Below, in pieces: positions 29,126 through 39,106 of a stretch of 64,000 nucleotides of DNA; the first letter of the stretch is position 1; each line of letters begins with the position of its first letter. This stretch comes from Schizochytrium sp. CCTCC M209059 (taxonomy: Eukaryota > Sar > Bigyra > Thraustochytrida > Thraustochytriidae): NCBI GenBank assembly GCA_000818945.1, contig KN805423.1, positions 10,153 to 74,152 of the forward strand, in the 5' to 3' direction. Position numbers and translations under genes: made by a program. A model generated the notes under the pieces. That model ran no database searches and was not told the DNA's origin. It saw only the letters and a list, made by a program, of their open reading frames with translations.

Positions 29126-31126
29126 TCATTTCCAGTTGGACCGAATGCGACCAATGAGACCTTTCTCCTTTCGTGACTTTTCCTCTTGCCTTTTGGCCGA
29201 TGCTTCATATTTGGATCTTCGTTTACGACCAAGCTGCAACCTTTGATGATCGCTCGTGCGAAAGTGCAACAAGACTGCCTTGTAACGAGGAGGGGAGATA
29301 CAATCCCAAGCGTAAAAAAGAGGCGTAAGAAGAATCGCCTGCATTTCTCGCGAGGTAGGGTCCAACACATTGCCACTCTCGTCGTACAGGTCCGCATTGC
29401 CCGAGAGAAGAGCATCGATTATAAAGAAGAAGTTTCCGTACTCGGCAAGGCGCACAATTTCTCTCTGCAGCACTCCTGCGGAGAGCGCGAAAGAGGCTGA
29501 ACGTTGGGTCGAGGTGCTGAGCAGACGCGTCAAAAGTACCAAGTGACGCACGTGTACTTGCGTGGATATTTCCTCAATGAGATAGGAAGCGCACCATTCT
29601 ACAATGTGATGTACGTAACGGCATGTGTCATCCACTTCGACTTGGGCGACGGCAGTGATGAGAGGTTCTGCCCAATACTCCATGAATGCGCGCAATTCAA
29701 AGTATGTGCGCAGATCGTTGTAGCGACACCTTGAAAGAAGCTTGCCAATTTCGTCGAGTGACGTACCCGTAATCCCGTTCAAAGCGAGGAACTCACTAAG
29801 TTGCTGCAACTTGGCCAGCGCCAGTTGAGGCCGTTTGGCTGTTTCGCCAATTCGTTTCACCCGCAGCTCTTTTTCGAGCCTCACCGATTTGTATTGACGC
29901 GTTGCTTTGGAAGCAATTTCAAACACTGGATCCAATGAGGAATGATGTGAAGACTTATAAATGTACCCGTGAACAAGATCGCAAATCTCCAAACGAGCCT
30001 GCCATGTTGGAAAGGCCGCCAGAATGTCAAGAAATTGAAAGGCTCGGCTTCCCTCATCATTGACATAATCATCATCAAGGTCGTTCCCCGATTTCTTCGA
30101 TTTTACGCTGCTTGCCTTGCGGCTCTGATTGTTTTTCATTTCATCTTCATCGACTTTAGAGCCTCCTCCGTACACAAACGGCCAAACCGTGCGGTAAAAG
30201 GGCGCTTCGCAGCTGACAAGCTCGTACAAGGTTTCGAGAAGCTCCAATGGTATCTCGGAAGTTTCAAAGATGACACTCGACATGTACTGCGCCGCGCAGA
30301 CCAGGACGCTCGTGTGAAACCCAAGCAGTTCTCGTCCGGCAGATGTCGTGTCTGCAGGATGAGCCAGGATCTCTTTGACAATCGAGCCCCCAATGTGCTC
30401 CATAAAGTCGGTGAGGAAGTGCGCCTGAGACTTGCTAGCAATCGTGCGGAAGACCTCTGCAGTCAAGGCGGGTTCGAAGGTGCGTTTGGCCTCCCAGATA
30501 TTTTGCAAGACCCGCAGCGAGGCAAGCTCGTCACTCGTCCAGCGCCCGCGCCAGCGGTTCATGAGCTCCATATGGACGGCGCGCAGCATCGCTCTCTCCG
30601 ATTCGTTAACGGAGTCGAACCTCTCCGACCGCATGTGCGTCAGAGGCGTCTTCTCCGGCGCGTACTCCAGGTCTTCGTCCTCCTCGTCTTCCAGGTCCCC
30701 TAGGAGCAGGTCATCCTCGCGCACGTATTTCTCGAGGACCGAAGCGCCGCGCGGCGCCGTGGTCCGCGGGCCTGGGCATGCATCGCGCTCCGTCTCGGCG
30801 GCGCAAGATATGCGGTCGCCGCCGGCCGCTGCCGCCGCGTCGCCCTCGGCCGCCGGCGGCGTCGGTGCCGCCGGGCCCGCGACCTGGTTCCCAATTCTTC
30901 TTGGGCTCGTTCGTCGCGGACCTCGGGCGCCGCGTGCGCGCGGGCGGCCACAAGGAGGGGAGGCGGGAGCGCCGGTCCTTGGCGCGGCGCAGAGACTCGC
31001 GGACCTCTCGCGCAGGCCCGCTTGCGCCTCGCGATCGAGCTCGGCCTGGTGAGGAGGCTCAGATTTGGGATTGCGAGTTTCGATTGCGGGAGAACTCGAA
31101 GCATGTATGAATGAACGAACAAACAA
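29126..31126 (-). CDS. Unrecognised helical protein
   Basis: I do not recognise the family. The frame is 666 codons. The first ~128 residues (from the ATG at 31126) are low-complexity and partly encoded by a GAAC-type repeat, so the true start is uncertain; the next in-frame ATG is near 30634. From about residue 130 the sequence becomes well ordered: an acidic segment (REDDLLLGDLEDEEDEDLEYAP), then mostly helical sequence rich in Leu, with WEAKRTFEPALTAEVFRTIA and FLDILAAFPTWQARLEI. The C-terminus is basic (GRKRRSKYEASAKRQEEKSR). No catalytic motif or membrane segment is obvious. Possibly a HEAT/ARM-like or other alpha-helical scaffold, but this is only a guess. Confidence 0.65.
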   Translation of the reverse strand: MFVRSFIHASSSPAIETRNPKSEPPHQAELDREAQAGLRERSASLCAAPRTGAPASPPCGRPRARGARGPRRTSPRRIGNQVAGPAAPTPPAAEGDAAAAAGGDRISCAAETERDACPGPRTTAPRGASVLEKYVREDDLLLGDLEDEEDEDLEYAPEKTPLTHMRSERFDSVNESERAMLRAVHMELMNRWRGRWTSDELASLRVLQNIWEAKRTFEPALTAEVFRTIASKSQAHFLTDFMEHIGGSIVKEILAHPADTTSAGRELLGFHTSVLVCAAQYMSSVIFETSEIPLELLETLYELVSCEAPFYRTVWPFVYGGGSKVDEDEMKNNQSRKASSVKSKKSGNDLDDDYVNDEGSRAFQFLDILAAFPTWQARLEICDLVHGYIYKSSHHSSLDPVFEIASKATRQYKSVRLEKELRVKRIGETAKRPQLALAKLQQLSEFLALNGITGTSLDEIGKLLSRCRYNDLRTYFELRAFMEYWAEPLITAVAQVEVDDTCRYVHHIVEWCASYLIEEISTQVHVRHLVLLTRLLSTSTQRSASFALSAGVLQREIVRLAEYGNFFFIIDALLSGNADLYDESGNVLDPTSREMQAILLTPLFYAWDCISPPRYKAVLLHFRTSDHQRLQLGRKRRSKYEASAKRQEEKSRKEKGLIGRIRSNWK

Positions 31127-31776
31127 ACGAACGAACGAACCAACGAACGAACGTGGATCGATTCGATCTGAGCGAGAGATATGAAGAGAGAGACGACGAT
31201 GGCAAAGCGAGGAGAAGCGGCGTTGCAGAAGCGGACTGCCACGGGAAGTAGCTTGGGGCGTGCCGCTGTGAGAGCAAGGGATTTTTAATTTTCTTGTGGA
31301 TGGGTTTCATAATCTTGCGTGAGAGAGAGAGATACGAAATGGGACGGTGCATTTGAACCGTGCTTCAAATTGCATCGATATTCGTGTGCAGCTTTGCGCG
31401 CCAATTCATAATGCAGAAAGTAAATGCGCGTTCCAGAAGTCTGAATGAGAGACGCGAAAAGAAACTGTAGGGCGATTCCTGGTCCCATTTCGATGATATG
31501 CGGAATCAGAACACGGTCAAGTTTTTTTTTTGTTGCGAGCGAGCGAAGTTATGTTTGTTTCGAACGATTAATCAAAGTCCTGCGAGCTCGGTGTTTTCTT
31601 ATAGGGATTACCATGAAGACATTACTATTTTGGAACAAGGGCGCGTCTACGTTTCGGCCGTGCTCGTCAGATCATGAGATGATAATGACTTCCCTGACAA
31701 ACAAACCAACAAACAAGCCTGCTTCAAAAAAACATACGCTTTAGCCTACACATAGCAGCGTCAGTATTTCATATAT

Positions 31777-31817
<41 letters not shown>

Positions 31818-32533
31818 GCCGCCAACCCCGCCAACCCATCGCTCACCCGAGAAAAGTGTCCCACCCCTTTCAGGTTCCCCAAATCCTCCCCGCCTCCCCG
31901 CACTTTCAGCGTCTTCATCCCTTCTACAACGCTTGTCACGTCTAGAACTTCTGCGCCTTCCAGCCCCTGCCCTGAAGTCAACGCCCCTCACAGCAGCAGC
32001 AGCAGCTTCTGTCGCTGCAGCCAGCTCGCGATGACGCACTCGCAGCGCGTCGATAGAGCCCTTGTCCCCGGCCGCGCAAGTCGAGAATCGCCCGCAGAGA
32101 GAGAGCTGGCGCGGCTGGCTCGTCGGAGGCGGGGCCCCCGAATTCGGGTGCCCCGATTGCATCTAACTCGACGAGACTCGCGCGGGCAGACCTCGAAAGC
32201 CGGCCTCGGTTGGCGCGCGGCAGGATGAGGACCCTGGCGTGAAGAGCCGAAGTCCGCACGCGAGGCGCCCAGCAGCAAGACCCTCGTCGCCAGCCGCCAG
32301 CCACGCAGCGCAGCGCAGCGTAGAGCACGGCCGCGCACGAGACGGACGGAAGGCGGGAGGGAGGACTCGAACCAGGACCTCGCTGAGAAATCAAAGAAAC
32401 AAAGAAACAAACAGACAAATAGGCAAACGCCTGTGTTTGCAGTGCTGTGACTTGCACCAGGAGTTGGAGCCCGTGGCGCAAAACTTGAGCGAGAAGAAGA
32501 CCGAGGAGGAGAGGAACAAGCAGCCCGAAGAGA
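31127..32533. repeat. Spacer with AACG and TGC repeats
   Basis: No supported gene. AAC/AACG-type repeats lie at about 31106-31152, overlapping the start of the preceding minus-strand gene. A (TGC)n run lies at about 31778-31819. The part from about 32240 to 32533 is likely the leader of the tubulin-ligase-like gene. Confidence 0.5.
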
Positions 32534-33859
32534 ATGGACCTTCCGCCAGTGTACTGCCGCGCGCTGCGGCACATGGAGGTGTACAGCCTGCCGGGCCCGC
32601 TGTCGAAGCGTATTGGAACCAAGACGGGCCTCGCGAGCCTTGCACGCAAAGATGCAGCGCTCGCCAAACATCTGCCCGGGACTTTTATGTGGAACCCTGT
32701 CACCGGCGAGCTGGATGAGAACGCCTCGCGCGAGGAATGGGAGCGCTTCTGGGCCCTCGTCGATGCGCAAGGCGGCGAACGCAAATTCGTCGTCAAGGTT
32801 GACAACACCTCGCGAGGTCGAGGCGTGCACATTGTGTCACGGCGCGACGACCTTTCGCCGCAACTTCGCTACCGCCTCATGCAGTCAAGCTGCGTGGCCC
32901 AGTCGTACGTGGACCGTCCGTGTCTGCTGCAGGGTCACAAGTGGGACATGCGCGTCTACATACTCGTCACTGTTGCCGGTGCCACGCGCGAGCCTCGGGC
33001 CTTTCGCTACCACGAGGGCTTTGCGCGGCGCTGCACGAACAAGTACCAAATGGCTGTGAATGATCGCCGCGCGCACCTCACCAACACGTCTGTAAACAAC
33101 TCAGACGGAGACCGCGGGCTGCTCGAGTACTCGCTCACGCTCCTCCAGGCGCTCCGTGGACTTGACGAGACGGAGCACGCGCTGTACCCGTCTGTTCTCA
33201 TGGACGAAGAGGACATTGTCGCTGCTTTGGAAAAGTTCGCTCTTCAGGACGAGGAGAGAGCTGCTGAGGAGCGAGCGACTGACACCTCATCTGAGGCCTC
33301 GGGCGATGAGGTCGGTGAAGAGGCCACAAAGGAGGAACTTCCCGTCACGATGCGACTTTCGCAGGCTTGGGAAGAGCTCCAGCGGAACTTTTCTCTCAAT
33401 CAGATTGATGCTGCTAAGCGTAGCTTGGATGAGTTGATCAGCGATGCTTTGGGCGCGACCTTTCGCGTGGCTTCTCAAGAGACCGATCCTGCGCTGCCCA
33501 ACACGCCGCGGTACACTTATGGGCGCCATCTTATGATTCTTGGTTTCGACGTTCTGTTTGATGCAGATCTTAAGCCTTATCTACTCGAGGTCAATCGGTT
33601 TCCAGACATGACGTGCTACACGCGTGATCAGCTGGCCATCAAGCAGGAGCTCTTACGCGACACTCTCAATCTTGTGTTTCCTGACGCGCGCGTCGATTCT
33701 CTTTTTAACACGCCTCGCGACGCGCAAGCCATGTGCGACTTTTGGGCCCAGGCGAACCCTTCGATTGACCCTGTCAACGTGGCCAACGCCGCGTCTCCGA
33801 CGCTGAGCCAAGATCGCGAGCATTGGACCGAGGTTGCCTTTAACCATGAGCAAACTTGA
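32534..33859 (+). CDS. Tubulin-tyrosine-ligase-like (TTLL) enzyme
   Basis: Predicted 441-residue ATP-grasp enzyme that would ligate amino acids (Glu, Gly or Tyr) onto tubulin or other proteins. Motifs: ATP-grasp strand KFVVKVDNTSRGRGVHIV near residue 84, KWDMRVYILV near 136, HLTNTSVNN near 181, and the Mg/ATP motif YLLEVNRFPDM near 351. In most TTLLs the first motif begins with a KP pair, while here it reads KV. An acidic low-complexity insert (about 235-265, EERATDTSSEASGDEVGEE) separates the core halves, as in many TTLL proteins. The N-terminal extension of larger TTLLs is absent. Which amino acid it transfers cannot be read from the sequence. Presumably cytosolic or cytoskeletal. Confidence 0.85.
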   Translation: MDLPPVYCRALRHMEVYSLPGPLSKRIGTKTGLASLARKDAALAKHLPGTFMWNPVTGELDENASREEWERFWALVDAQGGERKFVVKVDNTSRGRGVHIVSRRDDLSPQLRYRLMQSSCVAQSYVDRPCLLQGHKWDMRVYILVTVAGATREPRAFRYHEGFARRCTNKYQMAVNDRRAHLTNTSVNNSDGDRGLLEYSLTLLQALRGLDETEHALYPSVLMDEEDIVAALEKFALQDEERAAEERATDTSSEASGDEVGEEATKEELPVTMRLSQAWEELQRNFSLNQIDAAKRSLDELISDALGATFRVASQETDPALPNTPRYTYGRHLMILGFDVLFDADLKPYLLEVNRFPDMTCYTRDQLAIKQELLRDTLNLVFPDARVDSLFNTPRDAQAMCDFWAQANPSIDPVNVANAASPTLSQDREHWTEVAFNHEQT

Positions 33860-34392
33860 AATGATTCCCGGCCACTCTTGACACAAATGGATGAATGAAT
33901 GTATGAAAGCAAGTAGAATTTTTTATCGTTTCCTGACGTATGTTCGCTCGTGCTTTGAAGTAAAAGATGGGGCACTGAAAAAAGTATCTTGTATGTGCGA
34001 ACAAAGAACGGAAACGTTTCGCTCAGAACACATTGCATGAGAGCAAAGATGGTTCCTTTTTTCTTTTTTTTTAATGTCAATCAGAAAATCAACCTGTATT
34101 CAACAAAGATGGGCGCGTGCTGCCACCGCTACAAAGTTGTTAACAGTTTCGGTGAAAAGAAGATGAAAGCGTTTTTGGAAATTTCCTAATGAACCAGCAA
34201 AAGGCAAGAAGAATGAACACCTAATTGTAAGTCCGGCTCGAAAATGAGAAAAGAAGAAGAGTTGTCATCACTTGAGATGACAGCACTACCAGCGTCAAAG
34301 AGAAAAATGTCGACACCTACGTAGCGCAGCAAGAGACGGAGAAGAAGGACTCGCCCGAAGAAAAAGCCGGGTCCAATCCAACTCGGCAGTCC
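33860..34392. other. Convergent spacer
   Basis: AT-richer than the surrounding genes. Holds the 3' ends of the TTLL and Ala-rich genes. No supported feature. Confidence 0.5.
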
Positions 34393-35325
34393 TTACAGTG
34401 CGAGCAAGGATTCGCTTGCAGAGTGACTTCCCGTTGAAGTCGCATCGTCTTGGTCATCGCTGGTCGTGACGCCTTGGAAGACGGGCGCGGGTTCGACTAC
34501 GTCCATGTCATCGACCTCTTCTTCGAGCAAAGTCGAGGTGTCAGAAGCGCCACTGCTGCAGGACTCGACGCCCGCGTCGGCGCACATATCTACAATAAGC
34601 CAATCCGCAGCATCGGAGGCATCGAGTCCCGGCCCCAAAGTCGCCGCCAAAGGCGTGCCCACGGCAGGAGGAGGATCCAGAGCAGATTCCAGAGCAGCAG
34701 CAGCAGAAACCGCAGAAGCAGCAGAAGCAGCAGCAGCAGCAACGGCGGCAGAGGCGGCGGATTCGGCTACAAGCGCCTTTGCGTCCACATCTTTGACCGC
34801 CTCAGCATATCTCTTGTTGGAAAGGCAGATCCACTCGTGTTTATCGTGCAGATCGCCCTCCATGCACGATTCGAAGACGCAAGGTGGCGTGGTGCAAAGG
34901 CTGATGCCATCCTCGTCGCTGATCGCACTCATGTGCAAGTTCTCGAGGGCGTCGGGGGTCCCGCTTCCATCGGAGAGACGCGTGGCCCGAGGTGCAACAA
35001 GCACAGGCCAATGACCGGGGTCGTCAAGCGGAACTTTGGCAAGGTCGGTCGTACCAAAGGACCCTTGCTTCGCGTTCTCACTTGCCGCCTGGGCCTCGCG
35101 GACGAGACTCGCCCAGACCATCGCAGAGGCGTTGGCCTTGTCCGCATCGGCCCCTGTCATCCTCCGTCCTTGCGCGGGCGCCGCGCTCGCGCGACGCACG
35201 GCGCCCTGGCGCGCGATCCACGTCTCGCTTGGGCCGTGGAAGTCCGTCTCGAGGTGAAAGCGCGTGAACCGATCCGCCTTGCCGCCATTGCGGGCGAGCC
35301 GCCCGCGCCCCGCCTTGAGCACCAT
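34393..35325 (-). CDS. Ala-rich protein of unknown function
   Basis: I do not recognise it. From the ATG at 35325 it encodes 310 residues; a longer frame starts at 35433. The N-terminal ~85 residues are basic and moderately conserved-looking (DRFTRFHLETDFHGPSETWI). Then comes a Trp/Cys-containing middle (ISDEDGISLCTTPPCVFES, HDKHEWICLSNKRY). An Ala/Val-rich stretch lies near 190-220 (SAASAAVAAAAASAASAVSA), and the C-terminus is acidic (LLEEEVDDMDVVEPAP). The Ala run could be a helix or the product of a repeat expansion. It shares a divergent promoter with the exoribonuclease gene, starting 812 bp away. Confidence 0.55.
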   Translation of the reverse strand: MVLKAGRGRLARNGGKADRFTRFHLETDFHGPSETWIARQGAVRRASAAPAQGRRMTGADADKANASAMVWASLVREAQAASENAKQGSFGTTDLAKVPLDDPGHWPVLVAPRATRLSDGSGTPDALENLHMSAISDEDGISLCTTPPCVFESCMEGDLHDKHEWICLSNKRYAEAVKDVDAKALVAESAASAAVAAAAASAASAVSAAAALESALDPPPAVGTPLAATLGPGLDASDAADWLIVDMCADAGVESCSSGASDTSTLLEEEVDDMDVVEPAPVFQGVTTSDDQDDATSTGSHSASESLLAL

Positions 35326-36136
35326 CGCGCCTCCGCCCCTGGCCCCGCGCCGCGCGCCGTGGTGATCGCGCTCTGCCCGCCCGAGCTCGCGCTGCAGCTG
35401 CAGCTGCCACTGCAGAGCAGAGCCTTGCTTCACAGGCGCTGCTGCTCTGCCTGCATCGCGAGGCGCGAGGCGCGTGGCGGCCCCCCAGGATCCTCGACTG
35501 TCCAGGATCGCCGCGCGTCGAGGCCCGTTGGGCGGTTATATCCTCGCTCTACAGCCTCCAAATTGAGGATATGCTCGCTCTTCTATTTCCCCGGAGAAAT
35601 TTCCTGTCGCGCGAGGCTTGAAGGGTACACACTGGGGGGTGCGAGGGTGCACACCCGGTGCGCGGAGGGAGTGCGCGCGGCGCTGGCCGCGACAGGCCGC
35701 GACTGGGGCGGAGGAGTGGCTGGGGGGGGGGCGGCGGCGCTGGCCGCGACAGGCCGCGACTGGGGCGGAGGAGTGGCTGGCGCAGACCCGGACCGCGAGA
35801 GTCGAGCGCGCGAGCGGGAAGAGCTGGGGTCTGCGGACTTCGTGGACCTGGGGAGAGCAGCAAGCTGCTCTGCGAGGAGGGGATTTCTTGCACGAGCGCG
35901 GTTGCGTGGACGTTGCAGAAAGGAACCAAGTAAGAAGAGCGTCCGCTCGCGTCCGCTCGGCGAGGAGACCAGCCGGGCAGTCAACACCGCGAGGTCCGGG
36001 CTCAATCAACCCTTTGTCGTCCGTCCACGAAGACGTGGAGGGAGACCTTCTTCGCGCGTTGCCACGTGGAGAACAAGCCAGCTATCGTCGCTCGTAGTGT
36101 AGACGTGGAAAAGGGAAAAGCTCAATTTCGTAGGAA
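35326..36136. repeat. Divergent promoter with 43-bp direct repeat
   Basis: Between the Ala-rich gene (-) and the exoribonuclease (+). A direct repeat of about 43 bp occurs at 35681-35723 and 35738-35780 (period 57), separated by a G-run. The rest has no identifiable element. Confidence 0.6.
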
Positions 36137-38881
36137 ATGGGCGTCCCGGCATTCTACGGTTGGTTGCTGCGCCAGGTGCCCGAAGTGCTCCGCGGCCAGA
36201 TTGGTGACAGCGAGAATGTTTACATTGATATGAACAGCGTGATCCATCCTTGCTGCCACGCTGACGGGAGCAGCTTGGGCCGCAGCGAGGAAGACATGTT
36301 CGAGGCCGTCATGGACGAGCTCGACGCCTTGGTGAATCTTACAAAGCCTCGCAAGCTGCTGTACCTTGCCATTGATGGCGTGGCACCGGCCGCCAAGATG
36401 GTCCAGCAGCGAGAACGTCGCCTGCGCTCGATTCGGGACCACGAGGAGCGTCTCGCTGTGGAGGAAGAGCATCGCCGGGAACGCGCCAAGCGGGGGATTT
36501 TTGTCCCAGAGTCGAGAGTCTATGACGACAACCGATGGGACTCCAACGTGATCACTCCTGGAACAGTCTTCATGGAGAGGCTGAGTGAGTATCTGAAAAA
36601 GACTACGGCCAAGAGGGTAGCCTCTGGAACTCCGGGCTGGGAGAACCTTACGGTCGTCATTGCCGATGCGAATGTTCCCGGTGAGGGCGAGCACAAGATT
36701 CTGGAATTCATTCGTTCGCAGGAGTCCTTCGATGATGATACTGGAGCAAGTGCCAAGCAGGTCAACGCGGATGCGGAGGCGCAAACGGCTGTGGAGGAAA
36801 CAAAGGAAGAAAAGAAGACGGGGAAAAAGGGAAGAAAGAAGTCCCGCGCTGTCAATAACCACTGTATTGTAGGCGACGACGCAGACTTGGCGATGCTGGG
36901 CGTGGCCCTGCATACCAAGCGTTGCATCATCCTGAGAAACACGAGCCGCTTGGAGAAACTGATCATAACCAATGTCAGCCGTTCTCGATTCTACCCGCCT
37001 CAGTACACCATGCTAGCAAATGCGGGCGGAGCGAACAAAAAGAAGAAGCAGACCAAGGAGACACCCAAGGTGCGAAAGATGCGAAACGATTACGCTGCGA
37101 TCGATATTGACCTGATGCGCTACCATTTCCTCTCAAAGTACCTGCAAAAGCACGATCTCAACCCTGAAGAAAAGGAACGCGCGCTCGATGACATCATCGT
37201 CCTCTTCATGCTCGGTGGCAACGACTTTTTGCCTCACATGCCTACCCTTGACGTACGTCGCGATGCTCTCAGTAGGATCATTGCCACCTACAGCAAGAGC
37301 ATTTTGGCTCCGAGAGACAACGCTGTTGATGGACCTTCGTTCATTGTGAACAAGGACTACTCGCTCAATCTCGAGAGCCTTGACGCCTTTTTTGGGGCGC
37401 TGGCGCGCTTTGAAGAGCCGACGAAACCACGTTCAAAAGCCAGTTACCCCTCTGGAACCGTCGAGAAGAAACGGTCCTGGAAACCCCCAAAGACCATGAC
37501 GCAGTGCGGGGATTTTAGCCGCGACGGATCTTGCCCACGGGGTGAGTACTGCCACAACCTTCATGAGGACCACGTGCCGCACACGCATCATCTTCAGGAG
37601 CTGCGCACCTCGGTTCTGGAATTTGCTGCAGCAATTGTCAAGCTGGCAGAGGAGGACAAGGATTGGAATGCCCTGAACGCAGAGAAGAAGCGTATCGAAA
37701 GTCTGGTGTCCGGAAAAGTCAAGCTCAAGATGACTCTTTTCAACAAGCGCGTGACGCCGAGTCTTGTATTCTCCAACATTCAGTTTCCGCGCGACGAAGA
37801 ACACATCCGAAAGACTGCCAAGACTCTGGGCGTCCTTCACACTCTTTCAGACGAGAAGAAGCGCACGATTAAGGTGCTCCTGCACAAGGAGTATCGCAAC
37901 TTGAAGCCAAAGGATTACGTACCAGAACCGAAGCGGGCTCACATCCGCGACGTGCTTCAGCGCGCCTACGAAGATGACGTGAGCCTCATGGTCGAAGAGC
38001 GCGGCGACGCGATCACCTCGATTGCTGGGAGGGACCACCGCGAACTCTTCTCCGGGAACGAGAACGATTTTTATGGCGCTCGCGAGTATTATCTCGCCAA
38101 ATTTGGCGTGGACATCGAGGAGGAGAGCGGCAAAGCCAAGGTGGAGGAACTTGCTAAGGACTTCGTTCATGGCATGCAATTCGTGACACGATACTATTTG
38201 CATCGTCTTCCACACTGGGACTGGGAGTACACGCATCACTACGCGCCCCTGGCGCGCGATATTTGCGCTACCATCCCTACCATGATCAAAGAGAACCAGT
38301 ACGACTCGTGGCCTCCTTCCGAGCCCGCGACGCCGATCGAGCAACTCATGACCGTCCTCCCGCAAAAGTCTAGCTGGGCCCTCCCCGAGAGCTTGGCTGA
38401 GAAGATGGCGGACCCGGACTCGCCTGTCAAGAGCATGTTCCCGGATCCGGCAGATATCCATCTCGACCCAAACGGTCGTCGCTTTCGATACCAGTGGGTG
38501 GCTCGCATGCCGCCACTTGACCGCAATGTCATCAAGGAAGTCGTTGACGCCTCTCGCGGCTCCTGGTCTCCCGAGACTCTTCGTCGCGATGGCAGAACGC
38601 CGTCGACGCTCATTGTTCACTCCAAGCTGCTTCAAGCATCGAGCGCTGAGGCCTCGACGAAGGATCAACCCAAAGAAGGTGACACTCCGTCCGCCGGTCC
38701 TTCGGTAGAGCCCGCAACGGGCTCGCTCTTTCAAGGAAAAATCTCGGATGTGCGGGCCCATGGTCCGCATCTTCTTCGCGCCAATTTTTCACCACGAATG
38801 GACAACTGGAATCTTCCTTCGCACCGTCGTCAGCTCGTGACCATGGCTCGAGGCCTCTCTCGCCTGTTGCGCTTTCGCTAG
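36137..38881 (+). CDS. XRN-type 5'-3' exoribonuclease with inserted CCCH finger
   Basis: Predicted 914-residue processive 5'-3' exoribonuclease of the Rat1/XRN2 or XRN1 family, acting in nuclear or cytoplasmic RNA decay. The N-terminal MGVPAFYGWLLRQVP and YIDMNSVIHPC are hallmarks. The DGVAPAAKMVQQRERR motif lies near residue 79, WDSNVITPGTVFM near 134, DANVPGEGEHKI near 177, VGDDADLAMLGV near 246, and LFMLGGNDFLPHMPTLD near 356. Together these form the acidic Mg-binding active site. A basic insert (EEKKTGKKGRKKSRA, ~225-240) looks like a nuclear-localisation signal. At about residues 457-476 a C-x8-C-x5-C-x3-H finger (CGDFSRDGSCPRGEYCHNLH) sits after the catalytic core. Length and the insert suggest the nuclear type (Rat1/XRN2), but this is not certain. 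Confidence 0.93.
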   Translation: MGVPAFYGWLLRQVPEVLRGQIGDSENVYIDMNSVIHPCCHADGSSLGRSEEDMFEAVMDELDALVNLTKPRKLLYLAIDGVAPAAKMVQQRERRLRSIRDHEERLAVEEEHRRERAKRGIFVPESRVYDDNRWDSNVITPGTVFMERLSEYLKKTTAKRVASGTPGWENLTVVIADANVPGEGEHKILEFIRSQESFDDDTGASAKQVNADAEAQTAVEETKEEKKTGKKGRKKSRAVNNHCIVGDDADLAMLGVALHTKRCIILRNTSRLEKLIITNVSRSRFYPPQYTMLANAGGANKKKKQTKETPKVRKMRNDYAAIDIDLMRYHFLSKYLQKHDLNPEEKERALDDIIVLFMLGGNDFLPHMPTLDVRRDALSRIIATYSKSILAPRDNAVDGPSFIVNKDYSLNLESLDAFFGALARFEEPTKPRSKASYPSGTVEKKRSWKPPKTMTQCGDFSRDGSCPRGEYCHNLHEDHVPHTHHLQELRTSVLEFAAAIVKLAEEDKDWNALNAEKKRIESLVSGKVKLKMTLFNKRVTPSLVFSNIQFPRDEEHIRKTAKTLGVLHTLSDEKKRTIKVLLHKEYRNLKPKDYVPEPKRAHIRDVLQRAYEDDVSLMVEERGDAITSIAGRDHRELFSGNENDFYGAREYYLAKFGVDIEEESGKAKVEELAKDFVHGMQFVTRYYLHRLPHWDWEYTHHYAPLARDICATIPTMIKENQYDSWPPSEPATPIEQLMTVLPQKSSWALPESLAEKMADPDSPVKSMFPDPADIHLDPNGRRFRYQWVARMPPLDRNVIKEVVDASRGSWSPETLRRDGRTPSTLIVHSKLLQASSAEASTKDQPKEGDTPSAGPSVEPATGSLFQGKISDVRAHGPHLLRANFSPRMDNWNLPSHRRQLVTMARGLSRLLRFR

Positions 38882-39106
38882 TCTCTCTTGTTGCCATCAA
38901 TTGCACAAGTCAAACAATTTCTTTTTCATCCCTCGTTTGCACGACGATTTCAAGGACGACAATGATTGGCCTTGAGCTTGGACCCATTGCCAGAACGCTA
39001 TGGGTTCTTTTTGGATCTCTTGCACAACTTGTCATCGAATGTAAAGTGGCATTAACAGAAAAATTAAGTCTCATCTCAGCGATGCTAAAAGATCAAGATT
39101 TACTAT
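38882..39106. other. Convergent spacer
   Basis: Short AT-richer region between the exoribonuclease and aminotransferase 3' ends. Nothing else seen. Confidence 0.5.

Noticed and set aside
32330..32400. Possible tRNA B box on the minus strand (GGTTCGAGTCC)
   Set aside because: The T-arm does not pair and no A box or acceptor stem is present nearby.
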